Source of the DNA: Neolewinella marina
Lineage (GTDB): Bacteria; Bacteroidota; Bacteroidia; Chitinophagales; Saprospiraceae
Direction: 5' to 3'
Assembly (NCBI RefSeq): GCF_002631205.1
Contig: NZ_PDLO01000006.1
Location: 124,001-188,000 of the forward strand
DNA: 64,000 nt
Shown here: positions 51,672 to 60,170 of the stretch, in pieces
How positions within the stretch are numbered: position 1 is the first letter of the stretch
Layout: each line of letters begins with the position of its first letter
Program-made: the position numbers and the translations under genes
The notes under the pieces: generated by a model
What the model was told of the DNA's origin: nothing
Database searches by the model: none
The model's input: the letters and a program-made list of their open reading frames with translations, nothing else

Positions 51672-53216
51672 ATGCGCCTGACCTTGTTGCTTGCATTCTT
51701 GATTTTCCTGTCCGGACTGACGGCCCAGCCCGCCACCGTCCTCCACCACGACCGCCCCTATCACGCTACGGGGGAGGTGAGCTGGTTCCGCGCCTACCTG
51801 CCGGCCCCGGCCCCGCCGACGGTCCGCGTGGAGGTATACGCCCCGGACGGGAGTCGGCTGGACTATTTCTTCCTGAAATCTGACGTTGCCGGCGGCACCG
51901 CGGAGGGCTACTACCGCTGGGGCTACGACCTGCCCACGGGCTACTACCGCATCGCCCTGACGGCCCTCTCCGCCGCCGGCGAAGACGTGCCGCTTGGCAC
52001 CTTTCGCCACCCCGTCTACCGCGTGGACGACCGCAACGCCACCGCGGAAGCGGCAACCAACGACGCGGCGGAGTTTGCTACTGACGACCTGGACCTGCGG
52101 GTAGAGGGCGATGCCCTACGGATCGCGGGCGCCCCCGCGGGGACCTACAGCGTGGCCGTGTACCACGATGCGGTGGTGGGTAGCGCTGCCGGAGCAACGG
52201 TGAGCTCCGCCCCGGCCCAACCGACCCCGGCCTGCCTCGATACCCTGTTTTACCGTGGGCAGATCCTAGCCGCGACGGACGCTGCCCCAGTGAACGTGAA
52301 CCTGCTGCCGGTCTTCGACGGAGCCACCTACGCCACCTACTTCAGCAAAACGGACGCGGCGGGCGAATTCCTGCTTAATCTGCCGGCCTTCGCGGGCAGC
52401 AAGACGGTACAGGTGAGGAGCATTACCGACCAGGCCCTCAAGGGAAGTCTGTCATCCCCCCGCCTGCCCCGACTGGAGCAGCGGCCGCCCCTCACCGCGG
52501 AGGTGATCGAGTACCTGGACCTGAGCCACCGCCGCCGCAAGATCTACCAGCTCTACCGCACGGTGGAAACCCCATTGGAGGTGGAGGTGCGTCCGGAACG
52601 GCCACTGCCGCTGCGGGCCAGCAAGAGTTACAACGTCCAGGACTACAAGGCTTTCCCGGACCTCTATACCTTCTTCCGGGAGGTGGCTGGAGAACTGCGG
52701 TTCCGCGAGCGCCGCGACGGCTACACCGCCCAGCTGTACAATGCGCCCACCCAGCGGTTCTTCACCGGTACGCCCCTGTTCATCGTCGACGGGCGGCTCA
52801 CCCGCGATGCCGACTACGTAGCCCGACTTGATCCGGCCGACGTGGCCCGCGTCAGTTTCTACTACGGCAACCGGGAGCTGCGGGAGCAGTTCCCCGCCCT
52901 CGGCAGCCAGGGGGTGGTGCAGATCGACCGCCTGCGACCGGCCGCCGACCTGCCCGCCGACGATGCCGCCAATCTGCTCGAACTTCACGGCCTCCAGCCC
53001 GCCCTCAACTTCACGCCCCGCAGCGGGGAGGAGGTGCCCCGGCTTTCGCCCCTGCTGCTCTGGCAAACCGGCACTACCGAAGGTGAGCAGACTCTGATCC
53101 CCCTGCCCGCCACCGACGACTCGGGCACCTTCCGGGTGGTCGTACTGCTGCGCACCGCCGCGGGAGACGCCCTGCTGGGGGGCACCACCACCTTCACCCG
53201 GGAGCCCGGCCGCTGA
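51672..53216 (+). CDS. Exported MG2-like protein, third gene of the receptor unit
   Basis: Secreted protein of 514 residues with a signal peptide (LTLLLAFLIFLSGLTAQPAT). The N-terminal domain (about 20-125: HHDRPYHATGEVSWFRAYLP, VEVYAPDGSRLDYFFLKSDV, GYYRWGYDLPTGYYRIALTA) resembles the MG2 domain of alpha-2-macroglobulin-like proteins. The later part has a plug-like stretch (PLFIVDGRLTRDADYVARLD, then DVARVSFYYGNRE), recalling the TonB plug. It starts 12 bp after the DUF4249 gene. A role in the same uptake unit is likely, mechanism unknown. Confidence 0.65.
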   Translation: MRLTLLLAFLIFLSGLTAQPATVLHHDRPYHATGEVSWFRAYLPAPAPPTVRVEVYAPDGSRLDYFFLKSDVAGGTAEGYYRWGYDLPTGYYRIALTALSAAGEDVPLGTFRHPVYRVDDRNATAEAATNDAAEFATDDLDLRVEGDALRIAGAPAGTYSVAVYHDAVVGSAAGATVSSAPAQPTPACLDTLFYRGQILAATDAAPVNVNLLPVFDGATYATYFSKTDAAGEFLLNLPAFAGSKTVQVRSITDQALKGSLSSPRLPRLEQRPPLTAEVIEYLDLSHRRRKIYQLYRTVETPLEVEVRPERPLPLRASKSYNVQDYKAFPDLYTFFREVAGELRFRERRDGYTAQLYNAPTQRFFTGTPLFIVDGRLTRDADYVARLDPADVARVSFYYGNRELREQFPALGSQGVVQIDRLRPAADLPADDAANLLELHGLQPALNFTPRSGEEVPRLSPLLLWQTGTTEGEQTLIPLPATDDSGTFRVVVLLRTAAGDALLGGTTTFTREPGR

Positions 53217-53219
53217 TCG

Positions 53220-53230
53220 TATCTTCGCCC
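53220..53230 (+). promoter_or_regulatory. Putative -7 box TATCTTCGCCC before the glycosyltransferase gene
   Basis: The box ends 2 nt before the GTG start at 53233, the same geometry as at hisS. Confidence 0.35.
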
Positions 53231-53232
53231 CG

Positions 53233-54870
53233 GTGCGGAAGTGGTACTACATCCTGGCGATCATCCTCCTGTTTCCGGCCCTGCTGATCAACCTGGGGCT
53301 GCCGGTCTTCATCGACGACGAAGCCATCCGGGCCCTGGTGGCCCAGGAGATGCTGTGGTCTGACAACTTTATCGCCCCGACCCTCCACGCCGACGCCTAC
53401 CTGAACAAGCCCCCGCTCTGGAACTGGATCCTGGCGGTGAGCTTCGAACTCCACGGTGCCGCGGGGGAGTGGGCGGCCCGGCTGCCGACGGTGATCTCCC
53501 TGCTGGGGTTTGGCCTCACCACTTACCTGTTCAGCCGCCCCCACTTCGGCCGCTACCTGGCCTTCGTCCACGCCCTGACGGTCATCACCTGCGGGCGGAT
53601 GCTGTTCTGGGACAGCATGCTGGCGCTCATCGACGTCTGCTTCAGCTGGGTCATCTACACCCAGATCATGCTGCTGTATTACTACGGCCGGCGGGGTGAG
53701 TGGTGGCGGGCCTTCGGCTGGACCTACCTGCTCACCGCCGTGGCCTTCATGCTCAAGGGGCTGCCCGCCATCGTTTTCCAGGGCCTTACGGTCTTCGCGG
53801 TGGTGGGGTGGCAGCGCTCCTGGCACGAGCTCTTCCGGCCGGCCCACCTGCTCAGCGGGGTGGGGTGCCTGCTCCTGCTGGGCACCTACTATTACACCTA
53901 CGGGCAGTACGTCGACCTGGCGCAGGTGGCCCAGCGCCTCTTCGTGGAGAGCGGCAAGCGGACCGCGGTGGCCCACGGAGCCGGGGAAACGCTGCGCCAC
54001 CTGCTGGCCTTCCCCTTCGAGATGAGCTACCACTTCCTGCCCTGGACGATCCTGCTGGCCTACCTTCTGCGGCGGGGGAGCTGGTCGAGGTTGCTGACCA
54101 GCGATTTCGCGGCCTTCTGCCTGCTCGCCTTCGTGGTGCACCTGCCGGTGTACTGGCTCTCGCCGAACGTTTACCCCCGTTACCTCCTGATGCTCTTCCC
54201 CCTGCTGTTCGCCAGTTTGCTGTGGTTGCACCGCTCGCACGCGTCCCGGGGGAGCCGTACCTACCTTACCCTGCGCTACCTCTTGCTGGGGGCGATGACG
54301 GTGGTGGCGGTAGGCCTGCCCTTCGTTCCCCTCCTGCCGGCGGTAGCCGGAGTGGGCCAGCCGTGGATCAAAAGCCTGGTGGTAGGCGCGGTCGCGGGTG
54401 CCGTGGCCGTGGCGGGCTGGCGCGACCGGCGCAACTTCCTCCTGCTCCTGTGCTGCTTCCTTTTGGTATTGCGAGTGGCCTTCGACCTGTTCATCCTGCC
54501 GGTTCGCGCCGCCACCGACGAACGCGGACCGGCCGTGCGGAATACGGCGCGGGTGGTGGCGGAACGCCATGCTGACCAGCCGCTGGCCATCTACGGGCAT
54601 ACCCTGATCGAGCCGGCTACCGGCTGGTACCTGACCGAAGCCCTGGGGGCGGTGGTGCCCCGGCATTTTCAGGATTTTGACGCCAGTGCGGCCTACATCG
54701 GCAGCCCCCGGCAGTACCCCCAACTGCAGATCATGGCTACCGACTCCCTCTACCTGCGCCACCAGCAGGGGTGGTACCCGGTGGGAGCCCTGCAGCCCCC
54801 CGTTCCGGCGGTCCCCACCGACGAGGAACTCCGTGACGGCATGGGCACCGGCCTGCCCATCAGGCGATAG
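53233..54870 (+). CDS. ArnT/GT39-type polyisoprenyl-phosphate glycosyltransferase
   Basis: Integral membrane protein of 545 residues starting at GTG with RKWYYILAIILLFPALLINL. The first periplasmic loop has the acidic motif DDEAIRALVAQEMLWSDNFI and LHADAYLNKPPLWNW, as in ArnT and other GT-C enzymes of the GT39/GT83 type. About 10-12 helices follow, then a soluble C-terminal part (RVVAERHADQPLAIYGHTLI). It transfers a sugar from a lipid carrier to an envelope acceptor. The downstream GT2 gene probably makes the lipid-linked sugar. Confidence 0.85.
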   Translation: MRKWYYILAIILLFPALLINLGLPVFIDDEAIRALVAQEMLWSDNFIAPTLHADAYLNKPPLWNWILAVSFELHGAAGEWAARLPTVISLLGFGLTTYLFSRPHFGRYLAFVHALTVITCGRMLFWDSMLALIDVCFSWVIYTQIMLLYYYGRRGEWWRAFGWTYLLTAVAFMLKGLPAIVFQGLTVFAVVGWQRSWHELFRPAHLLSGVGCLLLLGTYYYTYGQYVDLAQVAQRLFVESGKRTAVAHGAGETLRHLLAFPFEMSYHFLPWTILLAYLLRRGSWSRLLTSDFAAFCLLAFVVHLPVYWLSPNVYPRYLLMLFPLLFASLLWLHRSHASRGSRTYLTLRYLLLGAMTVVAVGLPFVPLLPAVAGVGQPWIKSLVVGAVAGAVAVAGWRDRRNFLLLLCCFLLVLRVAFDLFILPVRAATDERGPAVRNTARVVAERHADQPLAIYGHTLIEPATGWYLTEALGAVVPRHFQDFDASAAYIGSPRQYPQLQIMATDSLYLRHQQGWYPVGALQPPVPAVPTDEELRDGMGTGLPIRR

Positions 54871-54914
54871 CCGCGGCGGGAAGTCGTACCTTGCGGCCCC
54901 AAAGTCCCCTGTTT

Positions 54915-55904
54915 GTGCAGCTTTCCGTCGTAGTCACCATCCTGAATGAGCGGGAGAATATCGAGCCGCTGATCGACCGCATCCACGCGGCCCTGTCGGG
55001 CATGGAGTACGAGATCGTCTACGTGGACGACGGCAGTACCGACGGATCGGTAGCCCTGCTCAAAAGCCTCCCCGACCCCCGGCTGGTGGTGGTGGAGCTC
55101 CGCAAGAACTACGGCCAGAGCCTCGCCCTGATGGCCGGCATCGAAGTGGCGCGGGGGGAGTTCATCGCTACCCTCGACGGCGACCTGCAGAACGACCCAT
55201 CCGATATCCCCCACATGCTGCGGCTGGTGGAGGAGGGCGACTGGGACCTCGTCGTTGGCGAGCGGGTGAACCGGCAGGACGGGCGCATGACCCGCAAGGT
55301 CCCCAGCCGCATCGCCAACTGGATCATCCGCCACCTGAGCGGGGTGCACCTGCGCGACTACGGCTGCGCCCTGAAGGTGTTCCGCGCCGACATCGCCAAG
55401 GACCTGGGGATCTACGGCGAGCTCCACCGCTTCATATCGGTACTCGCCAGCTTGGAGGGCGCCCGCATTACCCAGGTACCTGTGAAGCACCACGCCCGGC
55501 AGTTCGGGGTAAGCAAGTACGGCCTCGGCCGCACCTTCAAGGTGGTGAGCGACCTGCTCCTGATGGTCTTCCTGAAGAAGTACCTGCAGAAGCCCATGCA
55601 CCTGTTCGCCCAGGCGGGGCTGGCCCTTTTTGCCATCGGGGCCCTCATTAACGTTTATTTGCTGGGCCTGAAACTGCTGGGGCAGGACATCTGGGGCAAA
55701 CCCCTCCTGATCCTGGGGGCCATGCTGGTGCTGGCCGGGATACAGCTCGTTACGGTGGGCATCGTGGTGGAGGTGTTGATGCGCACCTACTACGAAAGCC
55801 AGAAAAAACGTCCGTATAAAATTCGGGAAATCAAACGGTTAGATGGGGAGGAACTGCTGGATGTGTCCCTGCGGCCGACGCCCCGGGAGCGGTCCGCCGA
55901 CTAG
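54915..55904 (+). CDS. GT2 glycosyltransferase, ArnC/DPM1-like
   Basis: The enzyme joins a sugar to polyisoprenyl phosphate on the inner face of the membrane. GTG 54915 gives MQLSVVVTILNERENIEPLI and 329 residues; a TTG at 54891 would add eight residues. The catalytic core has YVDDGSTDGSVALLKSL, DGDLQNDPSDIPHMLRL, the ArnC-like GCALKVFRADIAKDL and KYGLGRTFKVVSDLLL, then two membrane helices (about 232-310, LFAQAGLALFAIGALINVYL). The pairing with the GT39-type gene just upstream suggests a glycan or lipid modification unit. Its stop is shared with the small convergent lipoprotein gene. Confidence 0.9.
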   Translation: MQLSVVVTILNERENIEPLIDRIHAALSGMEYEIVYVDDGSTDGSVALLKSLPDPRLVVVELRKNYGQSLALMAGIEVARGEFIATLDGDLQNDPSDIPHMLRLVEEGDWDLVVGERVNRQDGRMTRKVPSRIANWIIRHLSGVHLRDYGCALKVFRADIAKDLGIYGELHRFISVLASLEGARITQVPVKHHARQFGVSKYGLGRTFKVVSDLLLMVFLKKYLQKPMHLFAQAGLALFAIGALINVYLLGLKLLGQDIWGKPLLILGAMLVLAGIQLVTVGIVVEVLMRTYYESQKKRPYKIREIKRLDGEELLDVSLRPTPRERSAD

Positions 55905-56074
55905 CGCATGCGGTGGCCGAACAGGTCGCGGTTGCCCGGCGGTTTGCTGCGCTTGTCCGGCTTGGTGGTTTTCTGGATGCCGTAACAGCCCGATCTGCGG
56001 CTGCAGGAGGTGGAAAAAAGGACCGCAAAGCCTAGCAAAATAAGGAAAGCGGGATAAACACAGCGCTTTTTCAT
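55901..56074 (-). CDS. Small lipoprotein, 57 residues
   Basis: The frame from ATG 56074 reads MKKRCVYPAFLILLGFAVLF followed by STSCSRRSGCYG, a clear lipoprotein signal, then a basic tail (KTTKPDKRSKPPGNRDLFGH) ending RMR and TAG at 55901-55903. Short lipoproteins with a Cys-rich start and a basic, Lys/Arg-rich tail occur in Bacteroidota; function unknown. It is below usual length cutoffs but has a strong signal peptide. Its stop overlaps that of the GT2 gene through CTAG. Confidence 0.7.
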   Translation of the reverse strand: MKKRCVYPAFLILLGFAVLFSTSCSRRSGCYGIQKTTKPDKRSKPPGNRDLFGHRMR

Positions 56075-56201
56075 ACGTTTGTACGGCTGAACTAGGGAAT
56101 TGAGGCATGGCGTTACGCGCCCGTCGATAAACTACCTAACGCAACCATCATCAGGCGGTAAACCCAAACCACCCTTTTTTAACTATCCAAATTCCTATCA
56201 A

Positions 56202-56474
56202 ATGAACAAAGGAGAACTCGTATCGGCCATCGCCGATAAATCCGGCCTCACCAAGGACCAAGCAGAAAGCGCCCTGAGCGCCACCCTCGCCAGTATCGAG
56301 GAAGCACTGAAGAGCGACGACAGCGTAAGCCTGGTTGGCTTTGGCACCTTCTCGGTGAACAACCGGCCCGCCCGCGAGGGACGTAACCCCCGCACCAATG
56401 AGACCATCCAGATCGCGGCCAAGAACGTAGTGAAGTTCAAGCCCGGCAAGAAACTCAGCGAGTCGGTCAACTAG
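56202..56474 (+). CDS. HU family DNA-binding protein
   Basis: Nucleoid protein of 90 residues with the canonical HU form: MNKGELVSAIADKSGLTKDQ, the central VSLVGFGTFSVNNR, the DNA-contacting arm RPAREGRNPRTNETIQIAA and the end VVKFKPGKKLSESVN. It binds and bends DNA as a dimer. The start at 56202 gives the usual length; the upstream extension is leader. A strong terminator follows. Confidence 0.97.
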   Translation: MNKGELVSAIADKSGLTKDQAESALSATLASIEEALKSDDSVSLVGFGTFSVNNRPAREGRNPRTNETIQIAAKNVVKFKPGKKLSESVN

Positions 56475-56501
56475 ACCCCTCACCGAGACCCAAATCTCAA
56501 C

Positions 56502-56538
56502 AACGACCCGACCGGCCCCGCGCCGGCCGGGTCGTTTT
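56502..56538 (+). terminator. Rho-independent terminator of the HU gene
   Basis: Arms AACGACCCG (56502-56510) and CGGGTCGTT (56528-56536), with a GC-rich inner stem (ACCGGC/GCCGGC region), followed by TTTT. Confidence 0.85.
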
Positions 56539-56628
56539 GCGTCCGGGCCGGGGGTAATCCCAAAACCGTTTGCACCATTTGTGGTTAGGCTGGAAAAGTC
56601 CGGTTCCCCGGGCACAACCCCCCTAACC

Positions 56629-57321
56629 ATGTCCACCTTTCTCATCGTCGGCGGCAGTTCCGGCATCGGCCGGGCCCTGGTCGACCAGCTCCTGAACACC
56701 GGCCATACCGTCCATGTCTGGGCCCGCGAGGCCCGCGACCTTCCCGCTGCCGTTCAATTTACCGCGGTGGACGTCACCGATGCGGCCGCCGACCTGTCCG
56801 CCAACGTCCCCGAAGAACTCCAGGGCCTGGTGTACTGCCCGGGCAACATCGACCTGCGGTCCTTCCGTAGCCTGCGGCCCGACGCTTTTCGCAGCGCCTT
56901 CGAGATCAACGTCGTGGGGGCCGTGCGCTGTCTGCAGGCCGCCGAGCGTGCCCTCAAGCGGAGTGGCCGTCCGGCCTCCGTGGTGCTCTTTTCCACCGTG
57001 GCCGTGCAGCGTGGCATGCCCTTCCACGCCGCCGTAGCCGCCGCCAAGGGAGCCATCGAGGGGCTCACCCGCAGCCTGGCCGCCGAGTACGCTCCCGCGG
57101 TGCGGGTGAACGCCATCGCCCCCTCCCTCACCGATACCCCCCTGGCGGGGAAGTTGCTGGCTACCGACGACAAGCGGGCCGCCGCGGCCGGCCGTCACCC
57201 CCTCGACCGGGTGGGCAAGCCGGAAGAAGTAGCCGCCCTGGCCGCCTTCCTGCTGGGCGAACAGGCCGCCTTCGTCACCGGACAGGTCATCGGGATGGAC
57301 GGCGGGCTCAGCGCGATCTAG
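56629..57321 (+). CDS. SDR-fold protein with Val in place of the catalytic Tyr
   Basis: The 230-residue short-chain dehydrogenase/reductase starts at ATG 56629. The cofactor loop is IVGGSSGIG (6-14) and the C-terminal part has VNAIAPSLTDTPLAGKLLA and GQVIGMDGG. The active site reads FSTVAVQRGMPFHAAVAAAK: Ser122 and Lys140 are present but the Tyr of YxxxK is Val136. It may belong to an atypical SDR branch that keeps the MPFHA pattern, possibly non-catalytic or using another residue. Its stop shares CTAG with the convergent UDG-family gene. Confidence 0.88.
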   Translation: MSTFLIVGGSSGIGRALVDQLLNTGHTVHVWAREARDLPAAVQFTAVDVTDAAADLSANVPEELQGLVYCPGNIDLRSFRSLRPDAFRSAFEINVVGAVRCLQAAERALKRSGRPASVVLFSTVAVQRGMPFHAAVAAAKGAIEGLTRSLAAEYAPAVRVNAIAPSLTDTPLAGKLLATDDKRAAAAGRHPLDRVGKPEEVAALAAFLLGEQAAFVTGQVIGMDGGLSAI

Positions 57322-57923
57322 TCCGCGCCCCGGATGACCGCCACCCGCCGCTGGAGGTCGGGCACGTTGACGGACTCGAACCAGGGATTGCGGCGCAGGT
57401 ACATGCCGTTCCGCGGGCTGGGGTGGGGGGCGGGGAAGTACTCTGGCAGGTATTCGGTGTAGTGGCGGACGGTTTCCGTCAGGGTCCGCTTGCGGCGGGG
57501 GCCGAGGTAGTGCTGCTGGGCGTAGGCACCGATGAGGAGCTTCAGTTCCAGTTTCGGCATCAGGGCCAACAGGGCATCCTGCCATAGGGGGGCGCACTCC
57601 GGCCGCGGGGGCAGGTCACCACCCTTGCCTTTCCCCGGGTAGCAGAGGCCGATGGGTAATACGGCGAAGGTGGTCGAATGGTAGAATTCCGCTTCCGTCA
57701 CCCCCAGCCAGTCGCGCAGTCGACGGCCGCTGGCATCATCGTAGGCGACGCTGGATTCGTGGGCCAGCCGCCCCGGGGCCTGGCTGATGAGGGCGATACG
57801 GGCCTCGGGGTGGATGCGGAAGATAGGGTTGGGACCGAGCGGCAGGGCCGGGGCGCAGACCGTACAGTCGCGCGCCCGCTCCAGGACCGGGTGGGCTACG
57901 TTGGGGTGGAATCCCTTGGCCAC
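57318..57923 (-). CDS. Uracil-DNA glycosylase family protein
   Basis: The 201-residue protein has the UDG-superfamily layout: a Cys pair (RDCTVCAPALPLGPNPIFRI), motif 1 region ALISQAPGRLAHESSVAYDD, the segment LPIGLCYPGKGKGGDLPPRP, and the late motif APHPSPRNGMYLRRNPWFES with the His of motif 2. Only two cysteines are seen near the N-terminus, so a full Fe-S site is not supported. Activity on uracil is inferred from the family. The start lies 1 bp after the DUF3078 stop. Confidence 0.82.
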   Translation of the reverse strand: MAKGFHPNVAHPVLERARDCTVCAPALPLGPNPIFRIHPEARIALISQAPGRLAHESSVAYDDASGRRLRDWLGVTEAEFYHSTTFAVLPIGLCYPGKGKGGDLPPRPECAPLWQDALLALMPKLELKLLIGAYAQQHYLGPRRKRTLTETVRHYTEYLPEYFPAPHPSPRNGMYLRRNPWFESVNVPDLQRRVAVIRGAD

Positions 57924-57924
57924 C

Positions 57925-58941
57925 CTAGAAGGTGCGGGCGTAGGTGATCAGGATCTGTTCCGTGAAGCTGACGCGCTTGCCCAGTCCGGCGGTGCCGTTC
58001 GGGGCCGAGTAGTCGGTGATCCGCACCCGGATGTCGTCGTCGTAGAACAGGTTGGCGAAGAGGGTGAACTGCAGGTGCTCCGTCAGGGCATAGGTGAAGC
58101 TGTTTTGCCAGTCCACGTCCACGTTCTGGGGGTTGCGGAGGTAATTGCTGTAGAGACCCAGCTTGGAGGTAAAGGTGATGCGGTCGTCCTCCAGGAAGCT
58201 GTTGGCGTAGCCCAGTTGGGCCAGGGCACCGATCTGGGGGTCGATGTTGTCGAATTCGGGGTAGATGCCCAGTTCGTTGGCCTCCCCGCTGACCGGGTTG
58301 CCGTGCACACCGCGGCTAGCGATGCTGTCGTTGGCCACGATGATGAACTTCGAGCTCACCGGCGAGAAGAAGATGGATACGTTCTCGTTGGGCTGGTAGT
58401 CGATACCCACCGAGAGGGTGGCCGTGGCCGGCGCCAGGAACTTCGAGAGGGGGCTGCGGCCGGTATCCGCGAAGTCCGAAATGAAGTTGCCGGAGTAGAT
58501 GTCGGGGAACTGGTAGGTGGGGAAGAACTGACTCAGGAAGGTGGCATTCACCGAGTAGAACAGCTTGCCGTCCTCCTTGATGCGGTAGCCGTACTTGCTG
58601 CCGAGGCGCAGCTCATCGACCGTTTTCTGAAAGGGGATCTTGGAGGTCAGCCCCTGGGAAACGATGCCCGCCCCGAGGCGCTGGAGACCGAACTGCCAGA
58701 GCAGGGTGTTGTCCCAGTCGAGCCGCCCGCGGCGGAACTTGGCGAAGCTGTTGATGGCGCTGCCGAAGCCGAGGCGGTTCTGCCCGGCACCCTGTTTGGG
58801 GTTGATCTGCAGCAGCTGGGTGATGTCCAGCCCAATGCCGGCGCCGACGCGCCAGCCTTCCGGGACGGGTTCCTTCTCCTGGGCGGCGAGGGCGCAGGTG
58901 CAAAGCAGGAACAGGAGCAGGGGGAGCAGGCGGGTCTTCAT
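57925..58941 (-). CDS. DUF3078 outer-membrane-type protein
   Basis: The ATG at 58941 (MKTRLLPLLLFLLCTCALAA) gives a signal peptide and 338 residues. The mature part is a run of amphipathic strands (WRVGAGIGLDITQLLQINPK, LDWDNTLLWQFGLQRLGAGI, YSVNATFLSQFFPTYQ, VSIFFSPVSSKFIIVAND) ending in an aromatic ITYARTF, as in small barrels of the DUF3078 family. No ligand can be inferred. It lies in a minus-strand run with MscS upstream and the UDG-family gene downstream. Confidence 0.85.
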   Translation of the reverse strand: MKTRLLPLLLFLLCTCALAAQEKEPVPEGWRVGAGIGLDITQLLQINPKQGAGQNRLGFGSAINSFAKFRRGRLDWDNTLLWQFGLQRLGAGIVSQGLTSKIPFQKTVDELRLGSKYGYRIKEDGKLFYSVNATFLSQFFPTYQFPDIYSGNFISDFADTGRSPLSKFLAPATATLSVGIDYQPNENVSIFFSPVSSKFIIVANDSIASRGVHGNPVSGEANELGIYPEFDNIDPQIGALAQLGYANSFLEDDRITFTSKLGLYSNYLRNPQNVDVDWQNSFTYALTEHLQFTLFANLFYDDDIRVRITDYSAPNGTAGLGKRVSFTEQILITYARTF

Positions 58942-59020
58942 GCGGTTGGTGTTGGCGTGCCGCGCGCAGCGCGGCGGTTTCCGGAACGATCGGTACCGCA
59001 ATAATAAGGCCTGCCGGGGC

Positions 59021-59872
59021 TTAGGCGCCGCGGTGGGGGGGCAGGCGGGGGCCGGCCACCTCCCGGCGGCTGTGCATTTCGAAGCCTTCGGTGCTCAGTT
59101 TGCTGAAGGGAATGGTGTATTCCGACTCCTCGGAGCGCAGGGTGATGCTCACGTTGTTGAGCTGTACCACCTCGCCGCGCTTGCCGTCGATGCTGATCTC
59201 GTCGCCCACCCGCAGCTGGTTGCGGTTGTAGAAGCTGGCGAGGATGTTGCTCATGATGTGACGGGAAGCCAGGCCGTACCCGATGGCAAAGGCACCCGCG
59301 ACCCCCGCCAGGATGATGCTGATGTTGGTCTCCATGAACTCCGTCTGCAACTGGGCCTGCCGCAGGGCGATCAGGATGATGTTGAGCAGGATGAAGTAGA
59401 AGACGACGTTGCCGATGAGGTTGTCGGAGGGGATGCCCAGCGAGCGGCAGGCCGAGACGACCATCCGCTTGACGAAATCGGCCAGGAAGATGCCCCCGAT
59501 CAGGATGAGGAAGGCCACGATGGCGTTGGGCAGGTAGGCCACCAGGTTGCCCATCAGGGCCGAGAGCATATCCATGCCCAGGGCGTTGACGGCCGCCATC
59601 GTGAAGACGATCAGGGTGAAGTAGTAGACGAAGGCGGCCAGGATGCGGCTCGGCGAGACGCGCACGGTGGAGCGGCGGAAAAAGTCGATGCTCATCAGCC
59701 GTTCCGTAAGCCGGTCCAGGCCGGTGGCCGTTACCAGCCGGCGGACAACCTGGTAAAGCACGCGGGCCACCAGGTAGCCGACGAGGAAAATAAAGGCCGC
59801 CTTGAGCAGGGCGGGGATGACCGATAGCAGTTCATAGGCCTGCAGGCGCAGGAGGTCGATGGCTGAATTCAT
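59021..59872 (-). CDS. MscS-type mechanosensitive ion channel
   Basis: Inner-membrane channel of 283 residues with about four helices (LLKAAFIFLVGYLVARVLYQ, FVYYFTLIVFTMAAVNALGM, NAIVAFLILIGGIFLADFVK, FILLNIILIALRQAQLQTEF) and a pore helix region (IILAGVAGAFAIGYGLASRH), then the beta-domain (QLRVGDEISIDGKRGEVVQL, SITLRSEESEYTIPFSKL). These match the MscS family with the conserved TM helix. It releases solutes on osmotic downshift. The gene follows the 90-residue protein by 21 bp. Confidence 0.9.
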   Translation of the reverse strand: MNSAIDLLRLQAYELLSVIPALLKAAFIFLVGYLVARVLYQVVRRLVTATGLDRLTERLMSIDFFRRSTVRVSPSRILAAFVYYFTLIVFTMAAVNALGMDMLSALMGNLVAYLPNAIVAFLILIGGIFLADFVKRMVVSACRSLGIPSDNLIGNVVFYFILLNIILIALRQAQLQTEFMETNISIILAGVAGAFAIGYGLASRHIMSNILASFYNRNQLRVGDEISIDGKRGEVVQLNNVSITLRSEESEYTIPFSKLSTEGFEMHSRREVAGPRLPPHRGA

Positions 59873-59893
59873 AATATTCGCTTGACGGACGCG

Positions 59894-60166
59894 CTAGCCG
59901 GGTCCGGTCGGTACGGTGGGCGGCTCCCCTAACGGGTCGTCGTCTTCCGAGGCCGAAAAGGTACGGTAGGTTTCGTCAGCGCCAATGCCCTGTCCACCGC
60001 TCAGGGCGCTGAGGGTGTCGGCCATGACGGGGCCGAAGAGCTCCACGATGCTGGCGATGAACTCGGCCGTGCGCAATTCCCGCTCCACCCGCTTGCGTAC
60101 ACCGGCGCGCCGCTCCCCGTTGAAGGCGGCCAGGTCCTGGTCCTGCAATGCGAGGAAACTGTTCAT
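59894..60166 (-). CDS. Unknown 90-residue protein, partner of the ECF sigma factor
   Basis: Not recognised. The protein starts MNSFLALQDQDLAAFNGERR, has helical basic (AGVRKRVERELRTAEF) and hydrophobic (IASIVELFGPVMADTLSALS) stretches and a disordered acidic tail ending PPTVPTGPG. No membrane helix or zinc motif is visible, so it is not a standard anti-sigma factor, yet it starts 4 bp after the sigma gene. A regulatory interaction is possible. Confidence 0.6.
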   Translation of the reverse strand: MNSFLALQDQDLAAFNGERRAGVRKRVERELRTAEFIASIVELFGPVMADTLSALSGGQGIGADETYRTFSASEDDDPLGEPPTVPTGPG

Positions 60167-60170
60167 GGCG

